Numbered from the stretch's first letter, positions 1 to 12,557 are shown. The stretch: 64,000 bases of DNA from Austropuccinia psidii (GCA_023105745.1 JALGQZ010000009.1:48575967-48639966), one strand, 5' to 3'. Made by a program: numbers and translations. The notes: generated by a model from the letters alone, not told the origin.

Positions 1-561
1 CATATTATTATCCCATTATACCTTTATTACCAACAAGTAACTATTAGTTAAATCTTTTTCTTAAGTGTTTTAATTTTTCAGAATCAATCAGAAAGACTTT
101 AGATCATAGAAATAAAGTTTAATCTTTGGTAATACTGTTATAAATCAATTTTGATGCTTCAAAGCCACAATTCATCTGTCAACTCTCTGTACCAATTCTT
201 CTCAAGGTTTTATTGTAGGATTAGTGAGTGGTTTTAATTAATCCTGAAGATTTTCTCTAGTATTCTTTTTCTTTGTTATTCTATCTATAATTTTTCTTGT
301 AGAACATAATTATACATTAAAATAATTATATTCCTTTAATAAAGAAATTCAATTATTAAATACTTCTTGTAATTCAATCTTTTATAGAATTACTGCTTAC
401 TGTCATAATCACTAGTAGTGTATAACAAGTAAGATTAATAATTAATCAATTAACTATTTAATTGTGGCTATATTAAATTCCTTTATGTTGTTTCATGAAA
501 GCAGTCATAGTACTGTTTATTAATAGTAATATTATCTACCGTTTCATAGACACATCTTACA
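1..561 (+). repeat. Family A LTR, 3' part (solo copy cut by window edge)
   Basis: The segment lines up in order with the last ~560 bp of the complete family A LTR at 26078-28238 and of the LTR ending at 52909, and ends in the same terminal CACATCTTACA. Unlike those copies it is not followed by the primer-binding-site sequence TTTGGGGGCCTGG, so it is most simply the end of a solo LTR. The splice-donor-like GTAAGT of the other copies reads GTAACT here (37-42). Confidence 0.85.
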
Positions 562-956
562 CAAAAGGTCTTCTGAAGGTCTGTTTAATAGAACTTTTGG
601 ACTCAGCCACAATCAAAAAAAAATTGATTGTGGATATCAATTGGGAATAATTAAGTATTATTAGTAAGGGAATCTCAGATTATCTGACACAAAAGTGGAA
701 AAGGGTTACAAGCTTGAACACAGATTCAAACACGTGTTCTTGTAAGTTTCCCTTCCAGGTGCTATATAATTTTTCTCACACAGAGAGGTAACCCACAACA
801 TGTTTTTGGAATAATAGGACTATATAAAAAAGGAGCAGAAATAGCTTTGGAAGACAAAAATATTTAATTGCGTTATTATATTGGACAAAGGAATCAAATG
901 AAGGTGTACCATTCCATATCACCTAATTCAGTGGAGGTAAAGAAGCAAAGAATGTG
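562..956. other. Non-coding stretch with a short hairpin
   Basis: No ORF or known repeat is seen. At 607-633 a perfect 10-bp inverted repeat (CCACAATCAA / TTGATTGTGG) is separated by seven A residues and would form a short hairpin. The last five bases (952-956, ATGTG) are the left target-site duplication of the solo LTR that follows. Confidence 0.5.
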
Positions 957-2900
957 TGTAAGGTTTGAATGTGAAACAATAAGTAAAAATTACTAATATT
1001 TTCCTTATTTTACTATGAATGTCCTTATAAATAAAATAAATAAGATAAAAATAACTATAATAATAAAGAATTATTATAATTATGGTGTAAAAATAATTAT
1101 ATTATTGAATAAATATAATAATATAATAAATAAATATATTAATATAAAATAATTAATATATTTAAAAGCACTTTATTATTGTTACCAACAAATAATAAAG
1201 GCATGAAAAATTGTTGTTTTTTATCAATAAAAAACGATTAATAACAAGAATATTACTAATATTAAAGTTATAAATTGATATAAATACTTTTTATATTAAT
1301 TATAGAATTATCTAAAGTAATGATAAAGAGAAAACTATTATAATAAGAAGAAATAACCTACTTTTGATGATTAATATAATAATTTTGAATACGTTTATGC
1401 CAAAAAATGTAAATAAAACTTATTTAAATTGTATTTACAATAAATTTTAAGAGAAATTACAAATATTCCTAATTTTACATGGAATTGAGGTTTTTGAGAG
1501 AATTTTAAACAAAACAGTTAAACAAATGTAATAATCACGTCAAAGATGATGATTATAAGAAGGTTATCTTTGGTATTTAACAATATAATAGTTTTATATA
1601 TAAAGAGTAAAGAAATTACCTTTTGATTTAAATATTTTGGTGTTTTGTAAGTGTCTGAGGGGAAAATAGAGTAAAAAGAGCTCTATTTATAGTAAATACC
1701 TCCCTTCTAGAGTCCAGCAGGCTTGTAGTAGACGTGTAATGATGCTTTCTACTAGAATTGATCAATACGTTAAGGTTTAGTGATCATTACATCATGATCA
1801 AACCATCTTACCTCATTATTACACCATTATTTAGAGTTATCACTGTAACTTTAGGTTTGATGACGTCATAGGCTTGGCAGAAGCCTAAAATTTGTGGATC
1901 TTATTAGTATTAATCAATTTTATCACTTATATGACTGTTAAGCTTAAAAAAAGATTACAGTGAGTGATCATAAATGATCAAATTTAAGCTTCAACTTTGA
2001 TCATTAATAACCTTTACTTTATACATGCTACAGCTATTCTGAGTGGATTCTGATAGCTTCCCATGTCCCCATTACACTGCCAAGAGAATCTTATTACATA
2101 ATCAAAACTCTATTTTTGATGATTTTTCTTGTAACTCATCTTTTTGGTCAAAATTTAATATTTTAAACTTCAAACCATCATTTCAAGGGGTTATAACTTG
2201 AATATTATAATAAATAGATACGTCATTCTTTACAAATGAACTAATAGAATCTGACTGTCTACTTTTTTTCAAGTTTGGACCACTTTCACAACAAAGTGGT
2301 CAACAGCTCTATGGATTTTAATCAATAATCCATTACAGGTTTTAAGCTTGTTTATAGATTGTGAAATAAAGTTCATTTCTGTGCTCCTACAGTAATTACG
2401 TGGTGACTTTATTTTTTGTTTATCACTCTATCATGTATATTTCAAAAGATATTAGCTAAAATCCTTGAATATATGTGTTGACCAAAAAAGTGCATATATT
2501 AAGCTTAACTCCTTAAGCATTTACTTTGGAGATTAGCTTCTCAATTTTTTTATGTATATAATTTTATGGGGAATCCAATGGTACAATTTATTTCACATGC
2601 TGTTTCATTGGTATTTGAAATAATTAAGTATTCATGTTTTTTATAAGGTGTTATTACTTATAACTCATTAAATATTGACTTTATAGATATGCCATAAAAA
2701 TGGTATACGTGTATTTTACCATGAGGAATCCAGTGGTGTAATTTCTTTCACATGTTTATTTATTGGCTTTTAAGTCAAACCAAGTTTTATGCCTATTTAT
2801 GGCAGTCCTGTAGTTTTAAGGTAATTATTTTCAAGGTATAATTATTTTAAATATTTCTTGTGACCTTTTTGGGTATGTGGTCATATTTCAAAGGTTCAAA
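957..2900 (-). mobile_element. Solo LTR, family C
   Basis: This 1944-bp segment is similar along its length to 58437-60464. It starts TGTAAGGTTTGA and ends AAAGGTTCAAA, where the other copy ends AAAGGCTCACA. It is flanked by a perfect 5-bp direct repeat ATGTG (952-956 and 2901-2905), the expected target-site duplication. No internal region is present, so it is a solo LTR left by LTR-LTR recombination. Its termini resemble reversed family A LTR termini, which gives the minus-strand orientation and suggests C is a divergent relative of A. Confidence 0.88.
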
Positions 2901-4358
2901 ATGTGTGAGTTTATAAGCAGGCTTCATTGAATAAATGAACTAAAACATCTTTTTTTTAAGTCATAAGTTACAGATTTGACAAAAGAAGCACATTTTGGTA
3001 AGGTGGTTTGTTATTAATAACTCAAAACTTTTTCTGGATTCAAATTTTTCTATCCTTATTATAGATTAATTCAATTCCATGAAAAAAAACTTTAGCCTTA
3101 ACTTTCTATTTGAAGTTCTATCAAGGCTGTTCTTAGATACTAATTGTCACATTTCAATTTGAAAAATGAAAACCTTGAAATTAAAGTTATTTTTGAGTAA
3201 TAAGTTGTGCAATAAATGTGGAATTGATTCAGAAAGAAATTTACATGAAGGTATTATGCTTTATATGAAACCACATTTTCATACACAGGAATAGACTTAC
3301 ATTTTTGGTGGAGGAATGGGAATATCATACCACTTTTTGTTAAAATTTACAAAACAAAAAACAGGAGAAATTTTGATTATCTCAGAATATTTAGTCAAAG
3401 AACTCAAAATAGGTCTGGATTACTTCAATATCAATGGTTAATTGAACTTCAAGAGCAAATTTAATAGAATTTATGGTTATTGATTGTACTATTGTGGCAC
3501 CAGGTCAAGCATAAATTGGTGAAAAAAGGTTATGCCCAATTGAGAGTTTCATTTTGTTTTAATTTTAATTTTTTGGAAACCTAAAACTTAAATTTATATT
3601 GAATCAAATGCATTTTGGAGCTACAAATAATTCAAGTGAAAAACACCTATCATTATTTCTTACTTGATTGAACTTGAGTTTTTGGGGTGGCACTTGATTA
3701 AAACTATCTGGATTTTAAGGAGAAAAATCTGAACTGGTTCTTCATTTTAATAATTCACAAAGAGTTTTAACCAATTGAAATTTCAGAAGGTATAGTGGAT
3801 TGCAGTACAAGAGCCCAAAAGTTATCACAACACTCTATCAATTATAGCGGTATTAGAAAGAATGAATCAAATAATAAGCTTATAAAGAATGGAGGTGATA
3901 TTTACTCTATACACTTCAAATCAAACCGAGAAGGCTATTATCTTAGCTAGAAAGATAAATGATTCAAGTGAACTGGAAACCATCTTTAAGCATATCACAT
4001 TTCATGATCCGATTATTATGAAGTCTGGAGATTTTCCCTTATTTGAAATGTGCAGATTGGTCGATCTTTACCTACCCTTTTCTCAGTGTGGTATTTTTTA
4101 ACTAGATAGATGAAACTTCTTAAGAGAAAAACATAGAGATTATAGTTTGTATATCATTAAATGAGATGTTTCTTGACATCAAATACAAGAGACTAATTAC
4201 CACAGTTATTTTTTAAAGCAAGGCTTGATTAGACCTTTAATAAGCAAGTTTCAGAATACACATAATCTCAAGAAGATGATGTATGAGTAGAGAGTATAGC
4301 TGGAGGACCCCTTCAATGACTTGAGAAAAAAGACAAGTGTAATAATAGACAGTTGATC
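2901..4358. other. AT-rich stretch, no gene recognised
   Basis: The stretch is very AT-rich and has no long ORF. The only ORF over 60 codons is 3889-4101 (+, 70 codons), which resembles nothing I know and has no clear splice context. I treat it as noise. Confidence 0.4.
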
Positions 4359-6159
4359 CTAAGACCCAGGAAGATTTTTATATTTCTTTAAGTTTGACCT
4401 TTCTTTCAACCACATTCTTCGTGCTGTTGCTATTGATGCAATAGGTGGAAAGTACTTATGGCATACGTAAAAATTAAATTTGAAAAAATTTCTGAATTTT
4501 CCCTCCCAGCCCATCTCAAAAGTCATAAGGAAATATAAAATTTCAAAATGAACTAGATGAAATATTTTCATCCCTTGAGACGTTATGCTGATACCTAAAT
4601 TTGCCTGTTGTTGGGTTTCTTCAAAATGGGATTCATTTCGGTCGATTTCCGCCTCACAGAAATCTATGAGGGTGTTGATCTTTTCGATAAATTTGGATTC
4701 ATCTTCTGCGCAATTAGATTGTCCACTCATCATTCTCGTTATCAAATGGGGCTGAGTAAAGAAAGCCTCTGAAAATTGGAGTCCGCCCTCTTGCATATAG
4801 ACCTTTGCTGGTACCATGCGCCATTGAAAGTAGCTTATTCTCATCATCTCGTAGATTATTTCCCTCCTCATGAGTTGATCGAAATTTTGATCTCCTACGT
4901 GAGAACGACTCAATGACTGTCAATAAAATAAGGCGTCAACTTTTTGGCTTCAAATCTCCAAGCTTACTGGCAATCCATCTCCCCAATTCTCTGTAATTAT
5001 AGGAATAAAATGAGTAAAAATGGCATTTATACAGGCGGGTAGCAAAAAGCAGGTGTTTTAGTTGTTTGTCCTCCTTAAAGAAACTTTTCAAGTCACGAGT
5101 TTGGATAAGACTAAATTTTTTTGAGAAGCCAAGTATTTGAAACACGATTGCTTTGGATTCCAAGTAGAAAATAATTTCGCTTTCGGTACAATCTTGCGGA
5201 ACTTTTTGCAACTCATGCAAGTCTGTAAGAAGCTTTGAGAAAACTAAATCACTTCCTTTTGGAGTGGATGAGATATATATTGGGGCTAAATTTTTTGATT
5301 CTTTTTTTCTTGGGCGTGCTTCGGCTCGAGTCTTTGTATTTTTGCGAAGATCGTTCTTGGAAAAACGTTCATCCACTGCTGACGCTACTCCATGTGCTGG
5401 GTGCAAAGAAAGACTTAACGCCAACGGGTCTTCATAGTTCAAAACGTGTGGCGCTTAGCCTCCTTTATCTCAAATCTTTCTATCAAGATTATTGCTACTC
5501 TGAAAGGAAAACTCACCGCTTTCTATTGTTTCTAACTCACCTGGGTTGACAGAAAGAGTTAGCGCTAATGGGTCTAAATACTCAAAACTGCTTAATCCTT
5601 GCTTTCCTTCCACTCGTTTTTGTTTTTTGGAATGATTTCTATGCTGTGTAGAATATTCAACCCTCTTCGATGCTTCTCTCTTTCTTGGTAATAGAGAAAA
5701 TGGAAGGTCTATTGGAAATAAATCTCCCACTCCATCTTTGCCTTTACCTTTTTCTATTTGATTTTTGTCTTGATGGATGTTCTCGCGAGAACCTCTACCG
5801 CGTTGTGAAGTTTGCCGCGTGGCTTGGTAAATAGATTGCACTAGAGGAGTTTTTCCCAAAGATTCTTCTTCTCCAACACCAACGGAAATGGCTTTCATGG
5901 TTTCCAATCCACCTAATTTTTCTACCTCTGCGTCGCGCATTACTTGAGCAAACATTAGACAGTTTTCTAGTGTTTGAACCAATTTATCCGCCCTCTCCTT
6001 CCTGAAAAAGCCCGAATGTATTAAGCGGTCTTCAAAATTCCGAATGGTTCCGTGGAGCTTTGTCCAGTCTTCTTTTAAGACTTTTTTCACAAGACGACGA
6101 GCATTGTGAGAATAGGAATAACAAAACCAAAACTCGCCAAGGAAAATTCTTGCCTTCAA
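4359..6159 (-). CDS. Hypothetical protein gene, three exons, apparently intact
   Basis: Not recognised. Three long minus-strand ORFs join through two introns with good signals: exon 1 6159-5541, intron 5540-5454 (GTGAGT...TAAG), exon 2 5453-4968, intron 4967-4895 (GTAAGC...GTAG), exon 3 4894-4359. Phases match at both junctions (one base carried over), and the three exons add up to exactly 546 codons plus TAG. Residues ~100-200 are rich in charged and polar residues. The tract DPLALTLS at the end of exon 1 is echoed as DPLALSLS early in exon 2. Exon 3 is rich in aromatic residues near its end (KFNFYVCHKYF). I see no signal peptide or transposon motif. The region is less AT-rich and has more CpG than its surroundings. 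The 5' end is unresolved: the ORF opens with TTG, and a short upstream exon starting with the ATG near 6352 is possible. The splice model is inference. Confidence 0.6.
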
Positions 6160-6347
6160 TTCGCTTGTGATTGTTTATATTCACAGCCCCCACATTCGCT
6201 GATGAAAACGGACGGGATCGATTTTTCAATGAAGGCTGTAGCTAGGAGAGAAACCCTTACTGACCAAGCCGAGGCTTAAGAAGGTACGAACTACTAAGCT
6301 TCTTACCTTGTTCGTTTACCAGGAATTGAATTCGGCCAAGAAGGCAT

Positions 6348-6609
6348 ATGTCGTTATTTTTAGGATTTGAATATCTCAAAGATGATAGAGAGGGATTCAG
6401 TCGGCGAGTAACTCACACCATTTTGGATGAAGCTTTCAAATTTGGTGGTAAGTTTTAGTGGCGGCGTCTCACCTGGCGAGTTGAGAAGATATGTGAGTTG
6501 TTGTTTGCTTAATCAAAAGATGAAGGCCAAAATAGACAATGAGATCTACCTAATGCAAGATCAACCTCATTATGAAACTCAAGAGTCAGCGCGCAGAGAA
6601 ATTTACTGA
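6348..6609 (+). other. Possible start of a divergent plus-strand gene
   Basis: An ATG at 6348 opens about 33 codons (MSLFLGFEYLKDDREG...) that reach a consensus donor, GGTG|GTAAGT, at 6447/6448. Another frame is open from 6427 to 6609. I could not find an acceptor that joins them in phase, so this is either part of a gene with unseen exons or a degraded one. It lies just upstream of the minus-strand gene at 4359-6159, so a divergent promoter is possible. Confidence 0.22.
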
Positions 6610-6626
6610 TTAGAAAACTGGCGGTA

Positions 6627-6731
6627 ATGAAAAATAGACTCGTATGCATAGTAGCTCTTGCTATTCTAGGCGCCTCTCTTGGTGCCTTGAAGAAAAAATT
6701 CTGCTTCGATTCAAGCCTTTTACGGAGTTAA
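6627..6731 (+). CDS. 34-codon ORF with signal-peptide-like start
   Basis: The ATG at 6627 opens a 34-residue ORF. Its first ~20 residues have a basic N-terminus (MKNR) followed by a hydrophobic core (LVCIVALAILGASLGAL) and an Ala/Gly-rich end, the layout of a cleavable secretion signal. It then reads KKKFCFDSS and stops at TAA. It could be the first exon of a small secreted protein or chance. No downstream exon could be assigned. Confidence 0.25.
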   Translation: MKNRLVCIVALAILGASLGALKKKFCFDSSLLRS

Positions 6732-7169
6732 TTATTTCATATTAAGGATAGTCTTAGCCAAAACTAGAACGTGTTTTTCTAACCGACCTTGAGAGTTTTA
6801 AGCAGTTTTTCCTAGCTGGCTTCCGAGATATGTTAATTTGACTTGAGCAATAGACAGCTTTTGGTATGACGCCAAACAGAAAAATTCTGAAGGTTTATGA
6901 GGAAATGAATCCAGTAGTTGATGGTGAATTCACCTTAAGTTGCAACGGCTATACCTCGGTGTTTATAGCTCTGATGAGAAAAAGCAATGAGCTATAGCAC
7001 GAACTAAAGCAGGGACTGCTTCGGCGTACCCTAACTGACTTTTAGTTTTAGCCAGAAAGATGATTCAAACTAACTCTAGATTACAAGGCTACCCCCTGGT
7101 CGGGAAAGCACTGAGTCCTCAAACACCATTAAGTGGCACAACTGAGCGTTCAAGCCGTCAAAGTTTTGT

Positions 7170-7445
7170 ATGAAAAATTATTTTTGCACGCGCAAGTTTC
7201 TCCGAACACGAAAAGGACTTGAAGCGAGAAGAAAAACATCCCTCTTCGCGCGAAAAACAGGGAAAAGAACCAGCAAATTGTCATACCTTGATTTTAAGAT
7301 GGTTGGCCATATTCCACCGATTTCCAGTCAGGAGGAGCTGGCCTGCTCGCTTTGCCTAATTATAATCGGAGGAGTTTTGTTTAAGGTTTTGCTCAATCCG
7401 ACGAGAGGCCATAAAAAAGTGTACGGTTTGCCAAAATTACTCTGA
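7170..7445 (+). CDS. Small hypothetical ORF, 91 codons
   Basis: Starts at ATG. The first ~35 residues are strongly basic (Arg/Lys-rich). A hydrophobic segment at residues ~57-77 (CSLCLIIIGGVLFKVLL) could be one membrane span. Not recognised. It lies in the CpG-richer block that also holds the 4359-6159 gene. No ribosomal-context or splice evidence decides whether it is expressed. Confidence 0.2.
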   Translation: MKNYFCTRKFLRTRKGLEARRKTSLFARKTGKRTSKLSYLDFKMVGHIPPISSQEELACSLCLIIIGGVLFKVLLNPTRGHKKVYGLPKLL

Positions 7446-7583
7446 ATTCTAAACAGAGGGAAATAGCAAGAGAAACTGAGAAATCTGTGAACATCTTGTG
7501 ACTTCTACTGCGTCCATCTGAAGATTTTTTCAAAAATCTTGCCTGCGACTCGTGTGAAACTGTTCTAGGGCAGAGGCAGGCTA

Positions 7584-7892
7584 CTACAATTCGTCATTCA
7601 ACCAAAAAGGAATAATTAAAGAACAATTAGCACGCACGGTTTTACTGTCTGTTGAGTTTTCGCATGGTACTGCTTGTACCCCAAGCATACTTGTTCTTGT
7701 ATTTACAAGTGTATAAGTCTCTAGGATGACGATATCTAGCCCTAGCATCGGAAATATCTTCCCAGTAGATGTGTTGAAGCTTGTGGTAAAAGCCCTTGTA
7801 AGCTTGTCGAATATGCACAAATTTTTTGTCATGTGCTTGGTAGTTTCATTTTGGCGTGAATTATGATACACTTCGACCAGTTTTGTTATCAC
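7584..7892 (-). CDS. Small hypothetical ORF, 102 codons
   Basis: The frame is open for 102 codons and its first possible start is GTG, so if real it is probably an internal exon. There is no recognisable domain. It is slightly hydrophobic in the middle (KIFPMLGLDIVILET). It is listed because its length is above chance for this base composition; its function is unknown. Confidence 0.2.
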   Translation of the reverse strand: MITKLVEVYHNSRQNETTKHMTKNLCIFDKLTRAFTTSFNTSTGKIFPMLGLDIVILETYTLVNTRTSMLGVQAVPCENSTDSKTVRANCSLIIPFWLNDEL

Positions 7893-10800
7893 TTTGATTT
7901 AGTCTGATTTCATTTATTTCATAAAATTTTGTTCTGAGACCTCCCAAAAGCAGACATTGGAAAAATTTCAGTTTCACTTATTTCATGTGCATCTTTGAGG
8001 GGGTACCTTGGATAAAATAGTAAGTAGGCTGTAATGAGGGTCCCACTTTACCGGAATTTTGAATGTTGGTGAATTGAGAAATAATAAAAACGCACATTGG
8101 TACACCATCTAATCCTTGTGGCTATTCAGAGCAAAGCAATCCATTGCGCCCCGGAGTAGGAACGTCTGATACATATTCTGATGGCTGATGAACGAATGAT
8201 GTAATTATTTGGTCTTCTAAAACACTTGTTCAATTTTGATTGGTTTTCAGGAGCCAAATTTCTCTATTGTATTACTTATTACTATAGATAAGCCTTCAGA
8301 TACTATAGAGCAGAAATGATGATCCGAATCAGCAGCAGAAGTAGGAAATAATACTGGATATGCGCAAGCGTTGCAGAAAAGCAGGAATGGCAGATTGCAT
8401 GAGATTTTTCATTTGTTCTCTTCGCATCATTTCCTTTAAATAAAGCATGTCGAAGATATCCTTATTACCTCAATGTCCGTTAACTATATTGCTTCAAGTA
8501 ATCAAAAACACAGTTAGTCTTTCTGTAAATCTCTTTTGTAGAGCCTTCTACCGTATTCTAGGCTCCCTCGCCACCATAGATTGTTGCATCATTGGCTATA
8601 CTATCACAAGGTGGACACGTAATAGTAAAAATTTCGTAAAATTAAATTTGAGAGGAGGATCCTTTCATCATTTAAGGAATCTAACTAAGAAGAATGAACA
8701 AGGCACATAAAGTTCTCGTAAAGTTCTATCCAAGTTCAATATTCACAACTTGAAACTTGAGTAATGAACACAAATTTTAGATTGGGGACTTGTAAAATTT
8801 TATGCATTTCCGAATAAAGAAGGACGCCTTAAATCCCTAACCTAGAAAGGGAGACAATTAGTAACCTGGGCAAATTTATCAATGAATCTCATTTGGATGA
8901 TGTGGCGATATCTGAACTAAAGATAATACAAGTGGAGAAAAGACAGATAGAAGCTTATGCATTAAGAAGGTATTTATGGATACTTCATTTGAGTACTTAT
9001 ATCAATATGAATAAAAATCTCAAGCCTGAAAATTAAAATAATATATAATATTATATGATTTACAAGACTATTAATAGGAATTTTACCTGCACTTTCTGTA
9101 TCTCTGACCTCTGCTGAATATTAGAAAGATTACTCACTGTTTAAACCCTAGAAATAATATAAGAAAGAAATTGAAGGAATGATAGGGAAGTGTAGAAAAG
9201 TGATAAACTAAGTACATATATGAATTTTTAATTTCCTATAAAACAAGTTAATGAAAAAATCTTCAAATATTTGGACCTAAAATTAAGCATTTCATTGATA
9301 TATATCACAAGTACTAGTAAATGTATCTGCGATATCTTGAAAGATTCAAAAACTCAAGTGGGTCTTTAACATTACAAATAGCTTGGGTCCTTGTTTTCTT
9401 ATTCATTTAAAAATAACTCTTGATAAAATACTTCACTTATTCAAATATCGTCTCCAGGTTTATTTGAAATTCTAGCCTCCCTTAATATTTTAAAATCCCA
9501 GTATTTTTATTTTCGATATACAGGATCCTCTTGGTGATTCTAGTTTATGAGTTTATACATTTACTTGAGATGCTTCTCAAAATGATTTATAGATACAAAA
9601 CTGGAAATTCTTTTTCCAGAAGAAGATCTACTTCAGTTATTACTTTTAGCTTCAATGCAGATTGCAGCAGAGCTAAAACAGATTGGGTAACATCTCTCAT
9701 CTCTGCCTCATATAGCTGTCAATTATAGGGGACCCCCTAGTTATGTATTAAATTTTCCCTTACATATTTTGTGCCATGAAATATGGTAATTAAATTACTT
9801 TTATTCAAAAATTTGACAATTATTGGATATAAGATTTCCTATCCTCCCATTTGAAAATTTTGAAAGAATTGAAAGTCAAAGAGGTCTAAAGTCAATTAAT
9901 ATTAGCTTCTTGAAAGCCAAAGGAAGACTAAACTATTTAGCAAAGAAAAAATACAGAACTTTTACCTCTTGGGGAACATATAGATATAGGAAAAATATTG
10001 TTACATATAATTTATCAGTAATAATTTCAATTTTTTCTTTATTCAAGTTTTTAATGAAGGGGATGTTCTATTTGCCACTAAAATGGGCCCAAAAGGTTAA
10101 ATAAACTCTTCTTTCTCCTTATTAAAGATCTTTAAACCTTTCAAGGTTATTAGTCTATTCAATAATGATCCCTTTCACTTCTTACCTGAAATAAATATGC
10201 TTGAGTTTATGCATTAAACCCATCTATGATTCATTTCTTCTATGAAGGTATATATTTAAAATTATTATAGATTTATTTTGGGTAAATAAAAATACTTATT
10301 CCTGAAAAATGATAATACTCCTTTACCCCCTTTCATGTTTCTAAAAGGGTCCTGGCCTTAATGAAAAATTTCAAAATTCTTTTTTCGCTGATTGAACAGA
10401 TCAGTAAAACTTGATTATTTCAAATTTATTTATCTACACATTATAGTAAAATATACTGCTATTTAATTATTTCTGATTATATTATGAATTTTCATGATTT
10501 ATTTTTTTAATTTTTTCAATTGTTCAAAATTTGATTGAATTTCCTGATGGATCAGTGGCTTGATTAATATTTTTTGAGATCACAAATATCTACCAAAAAT
10601 ATAATTTGAGTGGTTTACTTTTGAAATAATGGTAATAATCTCAAAGATTTAATCAAAAATTTTTAAATCAACCTAGCTCAACTGGAATTTTCTTCATATT
10701 GGAAACCTAAAGAGTTCCATTTAAAGGTTTCTATTCAAATATAATTGGAATCTCTTGCTACACATTTCAAGCTACTTATATTAGTTAAAAGAAACAAATA

Positions 10801-11120
10801 CATTTTTTCAATAGAACTTAACATATTAATCACATATCAGTTTCTTAAGCTACAAAATATTACATAAGAATATTTAAATTTTATTTCAATTAAAAGAAAC
10901 ACTGTAGGATAAATATGTATTCCAAAATTATCCTTTTGGATCCAACTGAATTTATTTCAAACACCTATAGTATCTTAGTACACCTTCCATAAGCACTCTT
11001 GACTGGTATTTCAGGCTACACCAAAGCTTTACATTGATATTTTCACTTTAATTCTTTAGTATTCTGATATTTTATTTTATTTTTGTCTATATATTCTACC
11101 ATAAGATCTTTCAGAAATGT
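7893..11120. other. No gene recognised (3.2 kb)
   Basis: AT-rich sequence without recognisable coding or repeat structure. ORFs of 60-93 codons (8447-8710, 9531-9728, 9823-10104, all +) show no family resemblance. The five bases AATGT at 11116-11120 form the left flank of the solo LTR that follows. Confidence 0.4.
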
Positions 11121-12557
11121 TGTCAGGCTGAGTCTATGATGAAGGTGTAATAAGGCTATTTAGAACTTTAACTATGAATGTGACACAGTGAAATTAATTC
11201 AAAGTGGTTAGATTATAGATAAGAAAAAGGTTTAAAATAGAGTAATAAGGGCTTTACTATTATAAAATAGTGGTGGTGAGCACTGTTGAAAGCCCTGGGT
11301 GCAGTCTTACCAGTTGGGTTACTATAATAAGAGCTACTATACTAAATTTTAAAGTAGAACGTGATTATTTTCCAAGAGCATAACTCTTTTTGAAAGGTTT
11401 ACTACGTAGGAATTCAAGAGCAGGATGAGGCAACCTTTTCTGGTGGAGAAAAGGCCCCTTTTTATTGTAAACTGTGGTGGAAAAGTCTTCTAGACCTTTC
11501 CACATAGAGGAAGTGAATATTTTTCACTTCCAAGGACTGGCTTGTGGTTTTCACAAGGCCTGTATAGCCTTTATTGGGCTAAGATGTAGTTTTAAAACCA
11601 CATCTGGGCAGCTTTCACTAATACAGGGTGAAAATTTTCATCTGGGGACCACATAGCCCTCTTCTGACGTGTATGATGCATAGAATTCTGTACAGAACCT
11701 GTAAAGAACCCCAGTATTGACCAAAATATGAGGTCTGGAAGTAAAAACAAGCTTCTATGTCTGTCTGACACCTCATAATCATAGTTATGCAGATTAACCC
11801 ACAGTAAGGCTGTATTGGTCTAACTGTGGGATTTTGATTTTAAAGCTTCCATAACTTTGTCAGTTCTTAAGATATCAAGCTCAAAGCTGGTTCATTTTGT
11901 AGCCCTGAATGTATTCTACACGATGGTACCTCATTTTATATGGCTATCATCAAATATGGAAAAGGTATTACATGTACAAGATTTTTTGTACATATGTATG
12001 CTTTGCTTAAAAGCTTTATGGGGCTTGTTTGCCCCATAAAGTTTGTTCTAGGTGAGATATGGGGAAATAGATGGCACCATCAGATAGCCCTAATTGTTCT
12101 ATTTCTAAAGATACCCCACCTTAGGTATCTCAAACTGAAACTGTAGAAGTTAGATGGGAGGTGAATATTTTATTCACCCTTATTTGACCTTATTTTGGCC
12201 ATAGATCCTGTAGTTCTGGTTCTACCTCAATTTTGCTATTACCATTGGATGGCCCTGGCTTGAAGATTCAATTTGAATACCCATTTGATGGGGTTAAGCC
12301 TTTTCCTCTGGATTTCAGATGAGAGGTGAAAAATAAGGTTTATGCTCAGCAACAACTTTGAGAAGTAATAACTTTGTTATTCATTGTCCTATGATGGTAG
12401 TACTTGTTTATTTTGAAATTGGTAGGTTTCCTCTTTCATTTTACACCTTTTGAGCTTATTTGGCCAGCTCCATGTGTTGGTGGTATCTTGGCTTTACCGT
12501 TGGTTTATGATATTTGGCTGTCATGCTTGTGCTCTGGTTTTGAGTCATAGGCTGGCA
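11121..12557 (-). mobile_element. Decayed solo LTR, family B
   Basis: The segment begins TGTCAGGCTGAGTCTATGA and ends ...GAGTCATAGGCTGGCA, the reverse complement of the family B LTR (which starts TGTCAGCCTGTGACTC and ends CATAGACTCATCCTGACA). Its 1437-bp length matches the other B LTRs. The flanks are AATGT (11116-11120) and GATGT (12558-12562), a target-site duplication with one mismatch. No internal region is present. It is more diverged than the other B LTRs in the window, so it is the oldest of them. Confidence 0.85.

Noticed and set aside
6790..7300. A plus-strand frame that looks protein-like if its stops are read as Trp/Gln, suggesting an alternative code or a mitovirus-like insert.
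   Set aside because: About ten stops in ~170 codons is what chance predicts for this composition, and no viral polymerase motif is visible.
9823..10104. 93-codon plus-strand ORF in the AT-rich gap.
   Set aside because: Ile/Lys/Phe-rich, no family resemblance, no splice or repeat context. Not strong enough to call a gene.
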